From positions 434,001 through 498,000 of the forward strand of contig CAVTVK010000003.1 of NCBI GenBank assembly GCA_963738135.1: a stretch of DNA of 64,000 nucleotides, given 5' to 3'. Source of the DNA: Bog-473 sp963738135 (lineage in GTDB: Bacteria; Actinomycetota; Acidimicrobiia; Acidimicrobiales; RAAP-2). The notes beneath the pieces are model-generated. The model did not search any database, had not been told where the DNA came from, and saw nothing but the letters and a program-made list of their open reading frames with translations. Of this stretch, positions 20,111-28,852 are shown one piece after another; positions within the stretch are counted from its first letter, which is position 1, and every line of letters begins with the position of its first letter. The translations under genes were made by a program, and so were the position numbers.

Positions 20111-20340
20111 ATGTTCGCGTACACGTGGCCGCTGCTCAGCCTGTTCTGGACGTTCCTGATGTTCGCCGGGATCTTCCTGCTGCTGTTCTTCATCATCTGG
20201 TGCTTCGTCGACAACTTCCGCCGCCGTGATCACCAGGGCTGGCCAAGGCAGGGTGGACGGTGGTCATCCTGATCGTGCCGTTCTTCGGCGCCCTGATCTA
20301 CATCATCGCCCGGCCCGCGGACGCGCAGCTGGCCGCCTGA
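20111..20340 (+). CDS. Short PLDc_N-like membrane protein
   Basis: About 76 residues with two helices: WPLLSLFWTFLMFAGIFLLL and, after the break, TVVILIVPFFGALIYIIARP. The middle RRRDHQGWAKAGW matches the HDMGGWAK loop of the two longer paralogues at 16042 and 24877, but there is no SHOCT tail. One base is missing near 20240: GGCTGGCCAAGG should read GGCTGGGCCAAGG, and restoring that G gives one clean frame to the TGA at 20338-20340. Function is unknown. Confidence 0.75.
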
Positions 20341-20470
20341 GAGGCGGGCGCTCGGATCCGCCGGGCGTCGGCCCGTCCGGTGGGCGGCCCGTACCCCGGC
20401 ACCCCAGTTTCGCTCGGCGGCCGCCGCTCGCTATCGTTCCGGCCCTCAGGGGAACGTGCAGGAGCCGGCA

Positions 20471-20659
20471 ATGCAGAACCATCATCCCAAGATCGCCCAG
20501 CGGCCGGACCGGACATGGGTGGTCGAGTGCGCCCAGTGCCGCAACGACCTGGCCTCGACCGTCCCGATCGGCATCGGCATGCCGCTGCGGGACCGCGAGA
20601 CGGCGGAGCGCCTCCGGGACAACCACGCCGCCCGGCCCGTGCGGGCCGTCGCCTCGTAA
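20471..20659 (+). CDS. Small conserved-looking protein with one CxxC, unknown function
   Basis: 62 residues starting MQNHHPKIAQRPDRTWVVEC. The ATG at 20471 has CAGGAG seven bases upstream. A single CAQC pair in VVECAQCRNDLASTVPIGIGMPL could be half of a zinc site, implying a dimer if metal is bound. The C-terminus is basic and short. It is not part of an evident operon, though the next gene starts eight bases later. I do not recognise a function. Confidence 0.55.
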   Translation: MQNHHPKIAQRPDRTWVVECAQCRNDLASTVPIGIGMPLRDRETAERLRDNHAARPVRAVAS

Positions 20660-20666
20660 GACCTGC

Positions 20667-21097
20667 ATGCCCGGCCCCGACGGAGGAGCCGGCACCGGGG
20701 CGTCGGGGGACGCCGGCGTGGTGACCAAGGTCAGCGCCCGCTCGGTGGGCGACACGGTGGGCCGCCTCTTGGAGCTGTTGGAGGCCAAGGGGGTCAAGGT
20801 CTTCGCCGTGATCGACCAGCAGGCGGAGGCCCGGGCCGTCGGGCTCGACCTGCGGGAGACCACCCTGGTGATCTTCGGGAACCCAGCGGCGGGAACCGGC
20901 GTCATGGTGGCCGCACCGCTGGCCGCGCTGGATCTGCCGCTGAAGGTGCTGGTCTGGGCCGAGCCCGAGCCAGGGCACCTTGGTCAGCTACACCGCCCCG
21001 GCCACGCTGGCCGACGCGCTACGGGCTCGGCCCCGACTCCGTGGCCGCCCTTGACGGTCATCGACGGGCTGACCGACGCGCTCGATCAGCCGCCTGA
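20667..21097 (+). CDS. DUF302-domain protein
   Basis: The body GDTVGRLLELLEAKGVKVFAVIDQQAEARAVGLDLRETTLVIFGNPAAGTGVMVAAPLAALDLPLKVLVW is a clear DUF302 domain (small alpha/beta fold, function unknown). After 20975 the reading frame breaks several times; in pieces it continues TLVSYTAPATLA, RYGLGPDSVAAL and TVIDGLTDALDQ. Restoring one G at CAGCCGCC near 21088 brings a TGA at 21095-21097 into frame. ATG 20667 is the first start, but GTG 20719 is possible because the first 17 residues are Gly-rich and not conserved-looking. Confidence 0.65.
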
Positions 21098-21118
21098 ATC
21101 TCCGCGGCGCGGCCTGGG

Positions 21119-22009
21119 TCAGCCGAGGATCGGGACGGGCGTGGCGTACTCCAGCTCGAAGTAGCCACTGGGCGCACCCGGCACCTGCAGGGCGGCGGCC
21201 GCCGGCCCGATGTCGACTCCCGGCAGCCCGGGGAAGAGCGGGTCGTGGTGGCAGAAGGCGACCCGCCCGGCGCCCAGGCGCTGCACCTGCTCGAGCATGA
21301 AGTCGACCGAGGAGCCCTGGAAGGGCTCGCCGTCCACGTTGGGCCGGCCGCCCGAGCGAGAGCAGCGCGACATCGGGCCGCAGGCCGTCGAAGATGCCCC
21401 GCCAGTAGCCCGCGCTGCCGCTGACCAGCACGGAGCCGTTCGGCCGTCATGAGCAGGTAGGCCAGTTGCCCGCCGTCGTGGCGCGAGCACACCTCGTTCA
21501 TGGCGATGAGGGCCGGCCCCGCCGGCGCCGGTGCGGCATCCATGGCGCCGAACAGCGTGCGCATGGTGGCGGCGCGGTCCTGGGCGCTGACGTCGAGGTC
21601 GCCGAGGCAGGCGACCGCGGTGTCGGCGTCGCTGTGGGCGAAGAGGCAGGAGTGCAGCGCGGGCAGCACGCGCACCCGCGTGGTCGGCCCGCACTGCACC
21701 GTCTCGCCGCCGGTCACGACCAGCAGCTGCTCCTCGGGCACGCCGCTGGCGCGCAGGCAGTGGGCCGACTCGGGCGAGGCCACCACCGTCGCCCCCGTGC
21801 GCAGCGCGATGGCGTCGGCGCCGTAGAGATGGTCGAAGTGGGCGTGGCTCACGAAGACGAAGTCGGCCTTGTCCACCTGCGGCGGTGCTGAGCCCGACCG
21901 GCTCGAGGCCGGGCAGGCGGTCGAGGTAGGCGTCGAAGAAGAGATGCAGGCCGGCATGGCGCAGCCGGAAGGTGGCGGTCCCGAACCACTCGAGTGTCGT
22001 GGGCGTCAT
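21119..22009 (-). CDS. Metallo-beta-lactamase fold hydrolase
   Basis: About 295 residues. The N-terminus MTPTTLEWFGTATFRLRHAG with LFFDAYLDRLPGLEP is typical of UlaG/lactonase-like MBL proteins, and the metal motif HAHFDH is in DFVFVSHAHFDHLYGADAIALRTG. Later His residues (ALHSCLFAHSD, AFCHHDPLFPG) could complete the site. Frameshifts lie near 21885, 21440 and 21355. The ATG at 22009 overlaps the stop of the upstream membrane protein gene (ATGA), indicating co-translation. The substrate is unknown. Confidence 0.78.
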   Translation of the reverse strand: MTPTTLEWFGTATFRLRHAGLHLFFDAYLDRLPGLEPVGLSTAAGGQGRLRLREPRPLRPSLRRRRHRAAHGGDGGGLARVGPLPARQRRARGAAAGRDRRRDGAVRADHAGARAARAALLPLRPQRRRHRGRLPRRPRRQRPGPRRHHAHAVRRHGCRTGAGGAGPHRHERGVLAPRRRATGLPAHDGRTAPCWSAAARATGGASSTACGPMSRCSRSGGRPNVDGEPFQGSSVDFMLEQVQRLGAGRVAFCHHDPLFPGLPGVDIGPAAAALQVPGAPSGYFELEYATPVPILG

Positions 22010-22813
22010 GGTGCGCTCAGCCTGGCCACGGGTTGCTCGGCGACCTCGCCCGGGTGTCCGACGAGCTTGGCGGAGAACTTGACCGCCTTGACGGCGCTGG
22101 TGGCGCCGGTCTGCAGCGTGGCCCCGACGATGATCAGGATGACGCCCAGCCAGAACACGTAGGGCCAGCCCAGCATCAAGATGCCGAGGCGACCGAGCAT
22201 GTAGGGCGGGGAGCAGACGACGGCGCCGACGGCGCCGCCGACCGCGGAGGCCGCCAGCGCGTCCCGACGCGACTTGGCCTTCTTCTCGACGCCGACGATG
22301 CGGGCGGGCACGGCGATGTAACAGAGCATCATGATGCCGACGACGATGCTCTGGCTGATGACGAAGGGCCAGTGGCCCCAGCGGGTGGCGATCAGGGCGG
22401 AGAAGGACAGCGCCAGGCCGATGGTGCAGCCCCAGGCCAGGATGCTCCGGAGGTGCTGGTTGGCCCAGGCTGAAGGCGGGGCGGATCTTGGGCTGGCCGG
22501 GCACCGAGATGGCGAAGGCGAAGACGCCGTTCAGGTAGAAGCTGGCTGCGGTGAGCGCGGTCACCCCGAGGATGCACGGGATCAGGAGCGGGCCGCGGAT
22601 GACGTGGAACTGCCTCCCGTGCAGGACGTGGAGCTTGATGTCCAACATGGCGATCCAGATCCACATGGCGGGCATGATCTGCACCACGGCCAGGCGCCAG
22701 TTGGTGTAGAGGAGCTTCACGCCCTGGAACAGCATGAGGAAGGCACCGACGATCAGGGCGAGCGGCGCGAGCCAGCGCTTGCGCTGGCTGAGCTGGACCA
22801 CCGCCTGCTCCAC
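22006..22813 (-). CDS. Multi-pass membrane protein of unknown function
   Basis: At least six hydrophobic segments are visible: WLAPLALIVGAFLMLFQGV, LAVVQIMPAMWIWIAML, GPLLIPCILGVTALTAASFYLNGVF, ILAWGCTIGLALSFSALIA, WPFVISQSIVVGIMMLCYI and LGWPYVFWLGVILIIVGATLQTG. The basic tail ends GEVAEQPVARLSAP and its stop overlaps the MBL hydrolase start. A frameshift lies near 22470. GTG 22813 is the first start in the main frame, but the frame runs upstream as IGRLVDAIRRGDDKAV. A likelier true start is ATG 23071 (MTESDAVPAAVV) with two further shifts near 22915 and 22880. I do not recognise the family. Confidence 0.6.
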
Positions 22814-23252
22814 CGCCTTGTCGTCGCCCCGCCGGATGGCGTCGACGAGCCGCCCGATGAGCGCGCCCGACGCGCGGCCCGGCGGCGTGCGGCGCGGGGG
22901 TCGGCGGCGTCGGGGTCAGGAGGTCGCGGCGGACCCGGAGCCGTCCGTTGCGCTCCGGTCGTCGTGGTCCACCGTCACTGATCGCCCTTCATATCGGCCC
23001 ACCTTCCGGACCACGGCGCCGTCGTCACGGCCCCCGACCACAGCTGCCGGCACCGCATCCGACTCTGTCATTGTGACGCCGGGTCCGAGGGCGGGGAAAG
23101 GGTCAAAGGGTACTCCCGCCAGGTCGCGGGATCCGCGCGTCGTCAACGCAAAACCCGGACAACACGGCGGCCGGCGCGCCAGGGACGCAAGTGGTCGTAG
23201 CCTCCCAGGCCGGAGCGATGACACGGCGACGTGTCCGGGGAGGTGGCCGAGC

Positions 23253-24719
23253 ATGGCTGAGGACGAAGGGATCCGGCTGGCCGAACACCCAGTCTCGATC
23301 ATTCCGCACAAGAGCGAGGCGGAGAGCCGGGCGATCGGCAAGGAGGCCCGGGCGACGGTGCCCCGGGCGAGCCACGCCACCTTCGAGCCGGCTCCGGACC
23401 GTCCCGACCCGGTGTCGCTGCTGGAGGAGCAGGCGACGACCAGGGTGCCCGAACTGGTGCCCATCCGCTACGGCCGGATGCTGGTCTCGCCCTTCACCTT
23501 CTTCCGTGGCGCCGCGCTCATCATGGCGTCGGACCTCTCGACGACGCCCACCTCGGGCCTCACGGCCCAGATCTGCGGTGACGCGCACCTCTCGAACTTC
23601 GGCGTCTTCGGCTCACCGGAGCGGCAGACTCGTCTTCGACTGCAACGACTTCGACGAGACGCACCCGGGGCCGTGGGAGTGGGACATCAAGCGCCTGGCG
23701 GCGAGCATCGTGGTGGCCGGCCGCAGCAGGGGCCACGCCAAGATCGGTGCGCGCCGACGCCGTCATCGGCGCTGGGCCAGGCCTACCGGGAGTCGATGCG
23801 CCAGATGGCGACCATGTCGAACCTGGAGGTCTGGTACTTCCACGTGGACGTGGCGGAGGTGATCGACGGCGCTGGAGTCCCAGGCGGCGGCCTCGGGCTC
23901 GAAGGCCCAGGCACGCATGGTCGCGACGGCGACCAAGGCGGTGGCAAAGGCGCGGACGAAGGACAGCATGAAGGCGCTCGACAAGTTGACCGAGGTCGTC
24001 GACGGAGAGCGCCGCATCATCAACGATCCTCCCGCTGCTCGTCCCGGCCGAAGAGGTCTTCTCCGAAATGGAGGCCGATCAATTCGACGACGATGTTCCG
24101 CGAGCTGCTGCGCCGGTACCGCCAGAGTCTGTCGACCGACCGCCGCCACCTGCTGGAGGAGTACAGCTTCAGCCAAATGGCCCGCAAGGTGGTCGGGGTG
24201 GGCAGCGTCGGCACCCGGGTCTGGGTGATCCTGATGCACGGCGCCGGCGCCGACGACGTCCTGTTCCTGCAGGCAAAGGAGGCCGAGGCGTCCGTGCTGG
24301 AGCGCTTCACCAAGAAGAGCGTGTACGGCAACCACGGGGCCCGGGTCGTCGCCGGCCAGCGTCTCATGCAGGCCAGCAGCGACATCTTCCTCGGCTGGCA
24401 GCGGACCGAGGGTCTCGACGGTGCAAGCCACGACTACTACGTGCGCCAACTGCAGGACTGGAAGGGCTCGATCGACACCGACACCATGGTCCCGCAGGGC
24501 CTGGAGGAATACGGGAAGCTGTGCGCCCTCACCTTGGCCCGCGCCCACGCCCGTTCGGGCGACCGCTTCGCCATGGCGGCCTACCTCGGCAACAGCAACA
24601 CCTTCGAGAAGGCGCTGGCCAAGTTCGCCGAGTCCTATGCCGACCAGAACGAGCGGGACTACGAGGCGTTCGCCGCGGCCTGCAAGAGCGGCCGGCTCCA
24701 CGCCGAAGAGGGGATGTAG
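23253..24719 (+). CDS. DUF2252-family protein (kinase-fold-like)
   Basis: About 485 residues. Hallmarks of DUF2252 are present: RYGRMLVSPFTFFRGAA, the HxDxxxxN-like CGDAHLSNFGVFGSPE, VFDCNDFDETHPGPWEWDIKRLA (the acidic DxNDFDE) and, near the end, GLEEYGKLCALTLARAHARSGD. These motifs resemble the catalytic loop and metal Asp of small-molecule kinases, but no reaction is established. ATG 23253 follows GGGGAGGT at good spacing. At least four frameshifts lie between about 23625 and 24085; the last 200 residues are clean. It is divergent from the membrane protein at 22006. Confidence 0.8.
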   Translation: MAEDEGIRLAEHPVSIIPHKSEAESRAIGKEARATVPRASHATFEPAPDRPDPVSLLEEQATTRVPELVPIRYGRMLVSPFTFFRGAALIMASDLSTTPTSGLTAQICGDAHLSNFGVFGSPERQTRLRLQRLRRDAPGAVGVGHQAPGGEHRGGRPQQGPRQDRCAPTPSSALGQAYRESMRQMATMSNLEVWYFHVDVAEVIDGAGVPGGGLGLEGPGTHGRDGDQGGGKGADEGQHEGARQVDRGRRRRAPHHQRSSRCSSRPKRSSPKWRPINSTTMFRELLRRYRQSLSTDRRHLLEEYSFSQMARKVVGVGSVGTRVWVILMHGAGADDVLFLQAKEAEASVLERFTKKSVYGNHGARVVAGQRLMQASSDIFLGWQRTEGLDGASHDYYVRQLQDWKGSIDTDTMVPQGLEEYGKLCALTLARAHARSGDRFAMAAYLGNSNTFEKALAKFAESYADQNERDYEAFAAACKSGRLHAEEGM

Positions 24720-24876
24720 CCGCACGCGGGGCACGCCGCCGCACGCCGGGTGGAATCGACCTGCTAAAAGTCCTGAGTGCCCACCCCCGGTTGCGGATGT
24801 GCGATGCTGAGCCGACCGCGCCACGTGGGCCCAGCCCCCGTCCGCTTCACCACATCACGAATGAAGGAGCCAGTCC

Positions 24877-25278
24877 ATGCTTGCGACGAACTATCCGATC
24901 CTCGACATCTTCCTGACGACGCTGTACTTCTTCCTGTTCATCATCTGGATCTGGCTGCTGTTCATGGTGTTCATCGACATCTTCCGCAGCCACGACATGG
25001 GCGGCTGGGCCAAGGGGCTGTGGGTGATCTTCATCATCGTCATGCCCTACCTCGGCGTCCTGGTGTACCTCATCGCCCGGGGCGGCAAGATGCACGAGCG
25101 GGCCGCGCAACAGGCGGCCCGTGAGCAGAAGGCCTTCGACCAGTACGTCAAGCAGACGGCCGGGACGAGCAGCGAAGGCACCGCCGACCAGCTGGCGAAG
25201 CTGGCCGACCTCAAGTCACAAGGCGTGCTGACCGATGCCGAATTCGACGCGCAGAAGGCGAAGATCCTGGCCAGCTGA
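24877..25278 (+). CDS. PLDc_N-like membrane protein with C-terminal SHOCT domain (paralogue)
   Basis: 133 residues, intact, and nearly identical in layout to the protein at 16042: MLATNYPILDIFLTTLYFFL, FRSHDMGGWAKGLWVIFIIV, LIARGGKMHERAAQQAAREQ, then the SHOCT end LADLKSQGVLTDAEFDAQKA. The ATG has GAAGGAG about ten bases upstream. It is the first of three closely spaced genes with a DUF6325-like protein and another SHOCT protein. The high identity to the other copy points to a recent duplication or strong constraint. Confidence 0.88.
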   Translation: MLATNYPILDIFLTTLYFFLFIIWIWLLFMVFIDIFRSHDMGGWAKGLWVIFIIVMPYLGVLVYLIARGGKMHERAAQQAAREQKAFDQYVKQTAGTSSEGTADQLAKLADLKSQGVLTDAEFDAQKAKILAS

Positions 25279-25350
25279 GGGCGAGCTCGCGCCGGCGAGC
25301 ACCGGGCACGACATTTGAGAGATGATCTGCAGACGAGAAGAGGAGAGACC

Positions 25351-25779
25351 ATGACGATCGGACCAGTCAGCTATACGGTGATCGCCTTCCCAGGCAATCA
25401 ATTCAACGGCGACATCGCCCCGGAGATCGCCCGGTTGGTGGAGAGCCAGACCGTGCGCATCCTCGACCTCGTGTTCGTGGCCAAGGACGAGCAGGGCGAT
25501 ACCATCAGTCTCGAGTTCGACCAGATGGCCGAGCTGGCCGCCTTCAACGACATTGACGGTGACGTCGGCGGCCTCGTCAACGCCGAGGACCTCGACCACG
25601 TGGCCGCCAACCTGCCGGAAGGGAACTCCGCACTGGTGATCCTGTGGGAGGACCTCTGGGCCGTGCCGCTCGTCGAGGCGATCCGCGGGTCGGGTGGGGT
25701 GCTCATCGACAGCGCCCGGATTCCCAACGACCTCATTGAGGCGGCATTCGATGACCTGGCCAAGGCCTTGCAGAGCTGA
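25351..25779 (+). CDS. DUF6325/DUF1269-like protein
   Basis: 142 residues, intact. It begins MTIGPVSYTVIAFPGNQFNG and contains TVRILDLVFVAKDEQGD and GNSALVILWEDLWAVPLVEAIRGSGG, the pattern of DUF6325 (formerly DUF1269) proteins, which are acidic, soluble and often next to SHOCT proteins in actinobacteria. ATG 25351 follows AGAGGAGAG closely; the frame upstream of it is not conserved-looking. It lies 72 bases after the PLDc_N-SHOCT gene and 33 before the next SHOCT gene, so an operon is likely. No biochemical role is known to me. Confidence 0.78.
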   Translation: MTIGPVSYTVIAFPGNQFNGDIAPEIARLVESQTVRILDLVFVAKDEQGDTISLEFDQMAELAAFNDIDGDVGGLVNAEDLDHVAANLPEGNSALVILWEDLWAVPLVEAIRGSGGVLIDSARIPNDLIEAAFDDLAKALQS

Positions 25780-25812
25780 GAAACACGAACCGAAGAGAGA
25801 AGGAGCACGACC

Positions 25813-26115
25813 ATGCCAATGATGCGACGTCGTCCGGTCATGCGGACGGTCGGGAGGACGGCAGTGATCGCCGGTACGGCCACGGTGGTGGCCGGCGGCG
25901 TGAACCGTCACCAGCAGCAGAAGGCCGCCAACCAGCAGGCCGCTGCGGAACAGGCTGCCCCCGCGCCTGAGGCCGCGCCGCCCGCCGCGGCGGCGCCGGA
26001 CTCCGACGACTTGATCAACAAGTTGAAGGAACTGGCCAACCTGAAGGATCAGGGAATCCTGACCCAAGCGGAGTTCGACAGCCAGAAGGCGAAGATCCTG
26101 GCCGAGATGTCCTGA
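25813..26115 (+). CDS. Small SHOCT-domain protein
   Basis: 100 residues. MRRRPVMRTVGRTAVIAGTA then a short hydrophobic stretch (VIAGTATVVAGGV) may be a membrane or glycine-zipper segment. An Ala/Gln/Pro linker leads to the SHOCT domain DDLINKLKELANLKDQGILT ending KAKILAEMS, very close to the SHOCT ends at 16042 and 24877. AGAAGGAG precedes the ATG. It is the last gene of the group; a strong terminator follows at 26160. Function is unknown. Confidence 0.85.
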   Translation: MPMMRRRPVMRTVGRTAVIAGTATVVAGGVNRHQQQKAANQQAAAEQAAPAPEAAPPAAAAPDSDDLINKLKELANLKDQGILTQAEFDSQKAKILAEMS

Positions 26116-26159
26116 AGGTCGGGCATCCCCCGCCAGCTTCCGCTGGTGGATCTGCGGGC

Positions 26160-26187
26160 AAGCGGCACCCTCCCGGGTGCCGCTTTT
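26160..26187 (+). terminator. Rho-independent terminator
   Basis: AAGCGGCACCC (26160-26170) pairs perfectly with GGGTGCCGCTT (26175-26185) around the loop TCCC, followed by more T. It is an 11-base stem 44 bases after the SHOCT gene stop and 23 before the end of the convergent oxidoreductase gene, so it could serve both strands. Confidence 0.85.
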
Positions 26188-26209
26188 CGCGTCCCCGGCC
26201 TGCCCCGGG

Positions 26210-27470
26210 TCAGGACGTTCCGGGGTGTCCCGACACCGCGATCTGGACGTCCTCCTCGGGCCCGACGAGGGGCAGCCATTCCGACGAAACGGAGTGCGAC
26301 CGGTTCGGGATCATGCGCCGGAGGCGGTAGGAACCCAGAAGCCTGCCACCCTGCGTCACGTCGAGACGGGGGCGGTCGAGAAAGACCCGTGTTCTGACCA
26401 GGATGGGCACATCCGCGTCCCCGCCCGGCCGGGCAACATTCGGGACCGCCCAGAGCAAGGGGTCGGCGACCCGGACGCGGACCGACGGACGCTCGGGCAC
26501 GTCGCTCCTCTCCGTCGTGCAACCATGCAGCGGCGGCGCGGCCGACCGCAGCGGCCCGGCGCGCCACCACGTCCGCCGTCTCGGCCGGGTGGACGAGGTT
26601 GCCGGTCGCGAAGATCCCCGGTGTGGTCGTGCTGCCGTCGGCCTCACAGGCAGGGCCCCGCGTGCCCGGATCGATCGCGAGACCGCCCAGGCGGGCCAGC
26701 TCGTTGTCCGGAATGAAGTCCCCGGTGAAGACCACCACGTCGACCGTCACCGCACGCTCGACCCCGTCGGGTCCGCGCACGAGCACCCCGTCCAGTTTCT
26801 CGCGCCCGCTCACGCCGGTCACCGACGTCCCGGTCCAGACCGGCACGTGGAGGCCGGCGCGGGTCAGGAGGTCGAACGAGCGAAACGTCTGCGTCCCGGG
26901 GAGGTCCGTCACGAGGGCCAGAGGGTGGACTCCGGCGTCGCGCAGGGTCAGCACGGCCGAGTAAGAGACGTGCTCGGCGCCGACGATGAGGGCTCGCCCG
27001 CGCAGGGGCAGGTGGTGCCCATGGACCCACTGCTGGAGCTGCCCGGTCGTGAAGATGCCCGAAGGACGGGTCCCCGGGACCAGGCGGGCCGCCCGCGGGC
27101 GTTCCCGCGCGCCCGTGGCCAACACCACCACACGTGGGTCCACGATGCGCACGCCGTCCGGGCCGGTCACCTCGGCCCGGCGCGGCCCTGCCCATCCGGT
27201 GACCATGGAGCGGGTCCGGATGACCACGCCGCCGGCCTGGGCCCGCGCCACCCATCGGCGGGCGTAGGCCGGCCCGTTCAGGACGCGGTGGAGGTCGCGC
27301 AGGCCGAAACCGGTGTGCACGCACAAGCGGGGCGTCCCGCCCGCCTGGTCCTCGCGCTCGACGACCACGACGCGTCCCGCGCCGTGCGCCCTCAACTCGG
27401 TCGCTGCAGCCAGGCCGGCGGGGCCGGCGCCGACGACCAGCGCATCCACCGGCACGGCCGCGGGGCTCAC
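26210..27470 (-). CDS. FAD/NAD-dependent oxidoreductase partner of a glycerol-3-phosphate-type dehydrogenase
   Basis: About 420 residues. The FAD site is VDALVVGAGPAGLAAATELRAHG with an acidic end (VVVVEREDQAGGTPR), a second dinucleotide region is GRALIVGAEHVSYSAVL, and TTTPGIFATGNLVHPAETAD is the closing FAD motif. The C-terminal 90 residues (VFLDRPRLDVTQGGRLL and on) form a beta-rich tail as in TM1433-like proteins. GTG 27470 starts it, directly after the dehydrogenase gene. One frameshift lies near 26430. In related operons it accepts electrons from the DAO-BFD subunit and reduces NAD or a quinone. The small DUF1667 gene that often follows in such operons is absent. Confidence 0.8.
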
Positions 27471-27474
27471 CCGT

Positions 27475-28852
27475 TCACCGTCCAGCCAGCCGGGCCGTCA
27501 TGGCCGCGCCACAGAAGAAGCCCTGACAGCGCCCATTGGCCGCCCGGGTCCGTCGGCGCAGGCCGCCGAGGTCGGTGGCGGGGACCGGCGAGGTCGAGCG
27601 CGTCGCGTACCTCTCCTTCGGTGACCCGCTCGCAGAAACACACGATGTGGCCGTAGGCCGGATCGGTCTCCACGCGCCCGGCGTCCTCGTACACCCTGGT
27701 GTCGCGCTCGCCCAGCGGCGGCATGACGGGGATCTCCGGCTCGCGCTCCGCCTCGGGCAGCGAGAGCCCGCCCGCACCCATCAGCGCGACCACGTGCTCG
27801 GCGATGGCCAGCGACGCGGTGAGTCCGGTGGACCGGATGCCACCGATGCAGGCGTAGCGCTCGGCCTCGTGGACGGTGATCTGGTAGTCGCGGTGCTCGG
27901 TGGCGGCGCGCACGCCGGCATAGGTCGCCGTGACCTCTTCGCCGACGAGGTCCGGAAGGATGCGCCCACCCGCCTCGAGCAACGCACGCAATCCCTCCGG
28001 CGTGGTGGCGGTGTCGTCGGGATCAGCGATGTCCTCGGCGGTCGGACCCAGCAGCACGTTGCCGTAGACGGTCGGCGCCACGAGCACGCCCTTCGTCCGC
28101 TCGCTGGGAACGGGCAGCACGATGGACGACACGAGCGAGCGCGCCAGCTTGTCGAAGACGATGAGCTGGCCACGCCGGGGCGCAATGGTGAACTCGTCGT
28201 GGCCGAACTGCCGGTTGAGCACGTCCGACCGGAGGCCGGCTGCGTTCACCACCCAGTCGGCGCGCACTGCTCCACTCCGGGTCTGCAAGAGCCAGCCGTC
28301 CGGCCCGTGCCCGACCTCGGTCACTTCCGTCTTGAGCCGGAGCTCGACCCCGGCACCGAGGGCTTCGGTGGCGAATGCGATGCTGGGGCTCCACGGGCAG
28401 ATGATGGACTCGTCGGGGATGGCGACCGCTCCGGTCGCGCCTTCCTGCAGGTGCGGCTCGCGCCGGTAGAGCTCCTCGAGCGCCATGGCGGTGGCGCGCT
28501 CGTACCCGTTGGCTCGGGACGTGGCCAGTACGTCGTTCAGACGGGCCGCCTGCTCCGCATTCCAGGCGACCAGGACGGCGCCGGTCTTCTCCAGCGCGAT
28601 GCCCGCCGCGGCGGCGTAGGCGGTCAGGAGCTGGTGCCCGCGCCGGACCAGAGTGGACTCGAGGCTTCCGGGCCGGGTGTCGAACCCGGTGTGCACGATG
28701 GCCGTGTTCGCCTTGGAGGTTCCGGTGCCGACGTCTTCGGCGCGTTCGAGCAGGACCGTGTCCAACCGGTAGCGCGCCAATTGGCGCGCAATGGCAGTGC
28801 CGACGACCCCGCCCCCGATGATGGCGACGTCGTAGCATCGATCGTCGGTCAT
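27475..28852 (-). CDS. FAD-dependent glycerol-3-phosphate-type dehydrogenase with C-terminal BFD [2Fe-2S] domain
   Basis: About 458 residues. A DAO domain opens YDVAIIGGGVVGTAIARQLA and has VLLERAEDVGTGTSKANTAI and GIRSTGLTASLAIAEHV. A BFD-type iron-sulfur domain follows: the CFC pair in HIVCFCERVTEGEVRDAL and the CxxxxC pair in GRCQGFFCGAAM. A frameshift near 27590 separates them; the true end is LAGR at 27475. It overlaps the FGGY kinase stop by four bases (ATGA). The order kinase, DAO-BFD, FAD/NAD protein matches the Thermotoga glycerol operon (TM1430, TM1432, TM1433). Oxidation of glycerol-3-phosphate to dihydroxyacetone phosphate is the likely reaction, with the caveat of the altered kinase. 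Confidence 0.83.

Noticed and set aside
26146..27656. Plus-strand open frames opposite the FAD oxidoreductase
   Set aside because: The minus strand has complete dinucleotide-binding motifs; the plus frames are shadows.
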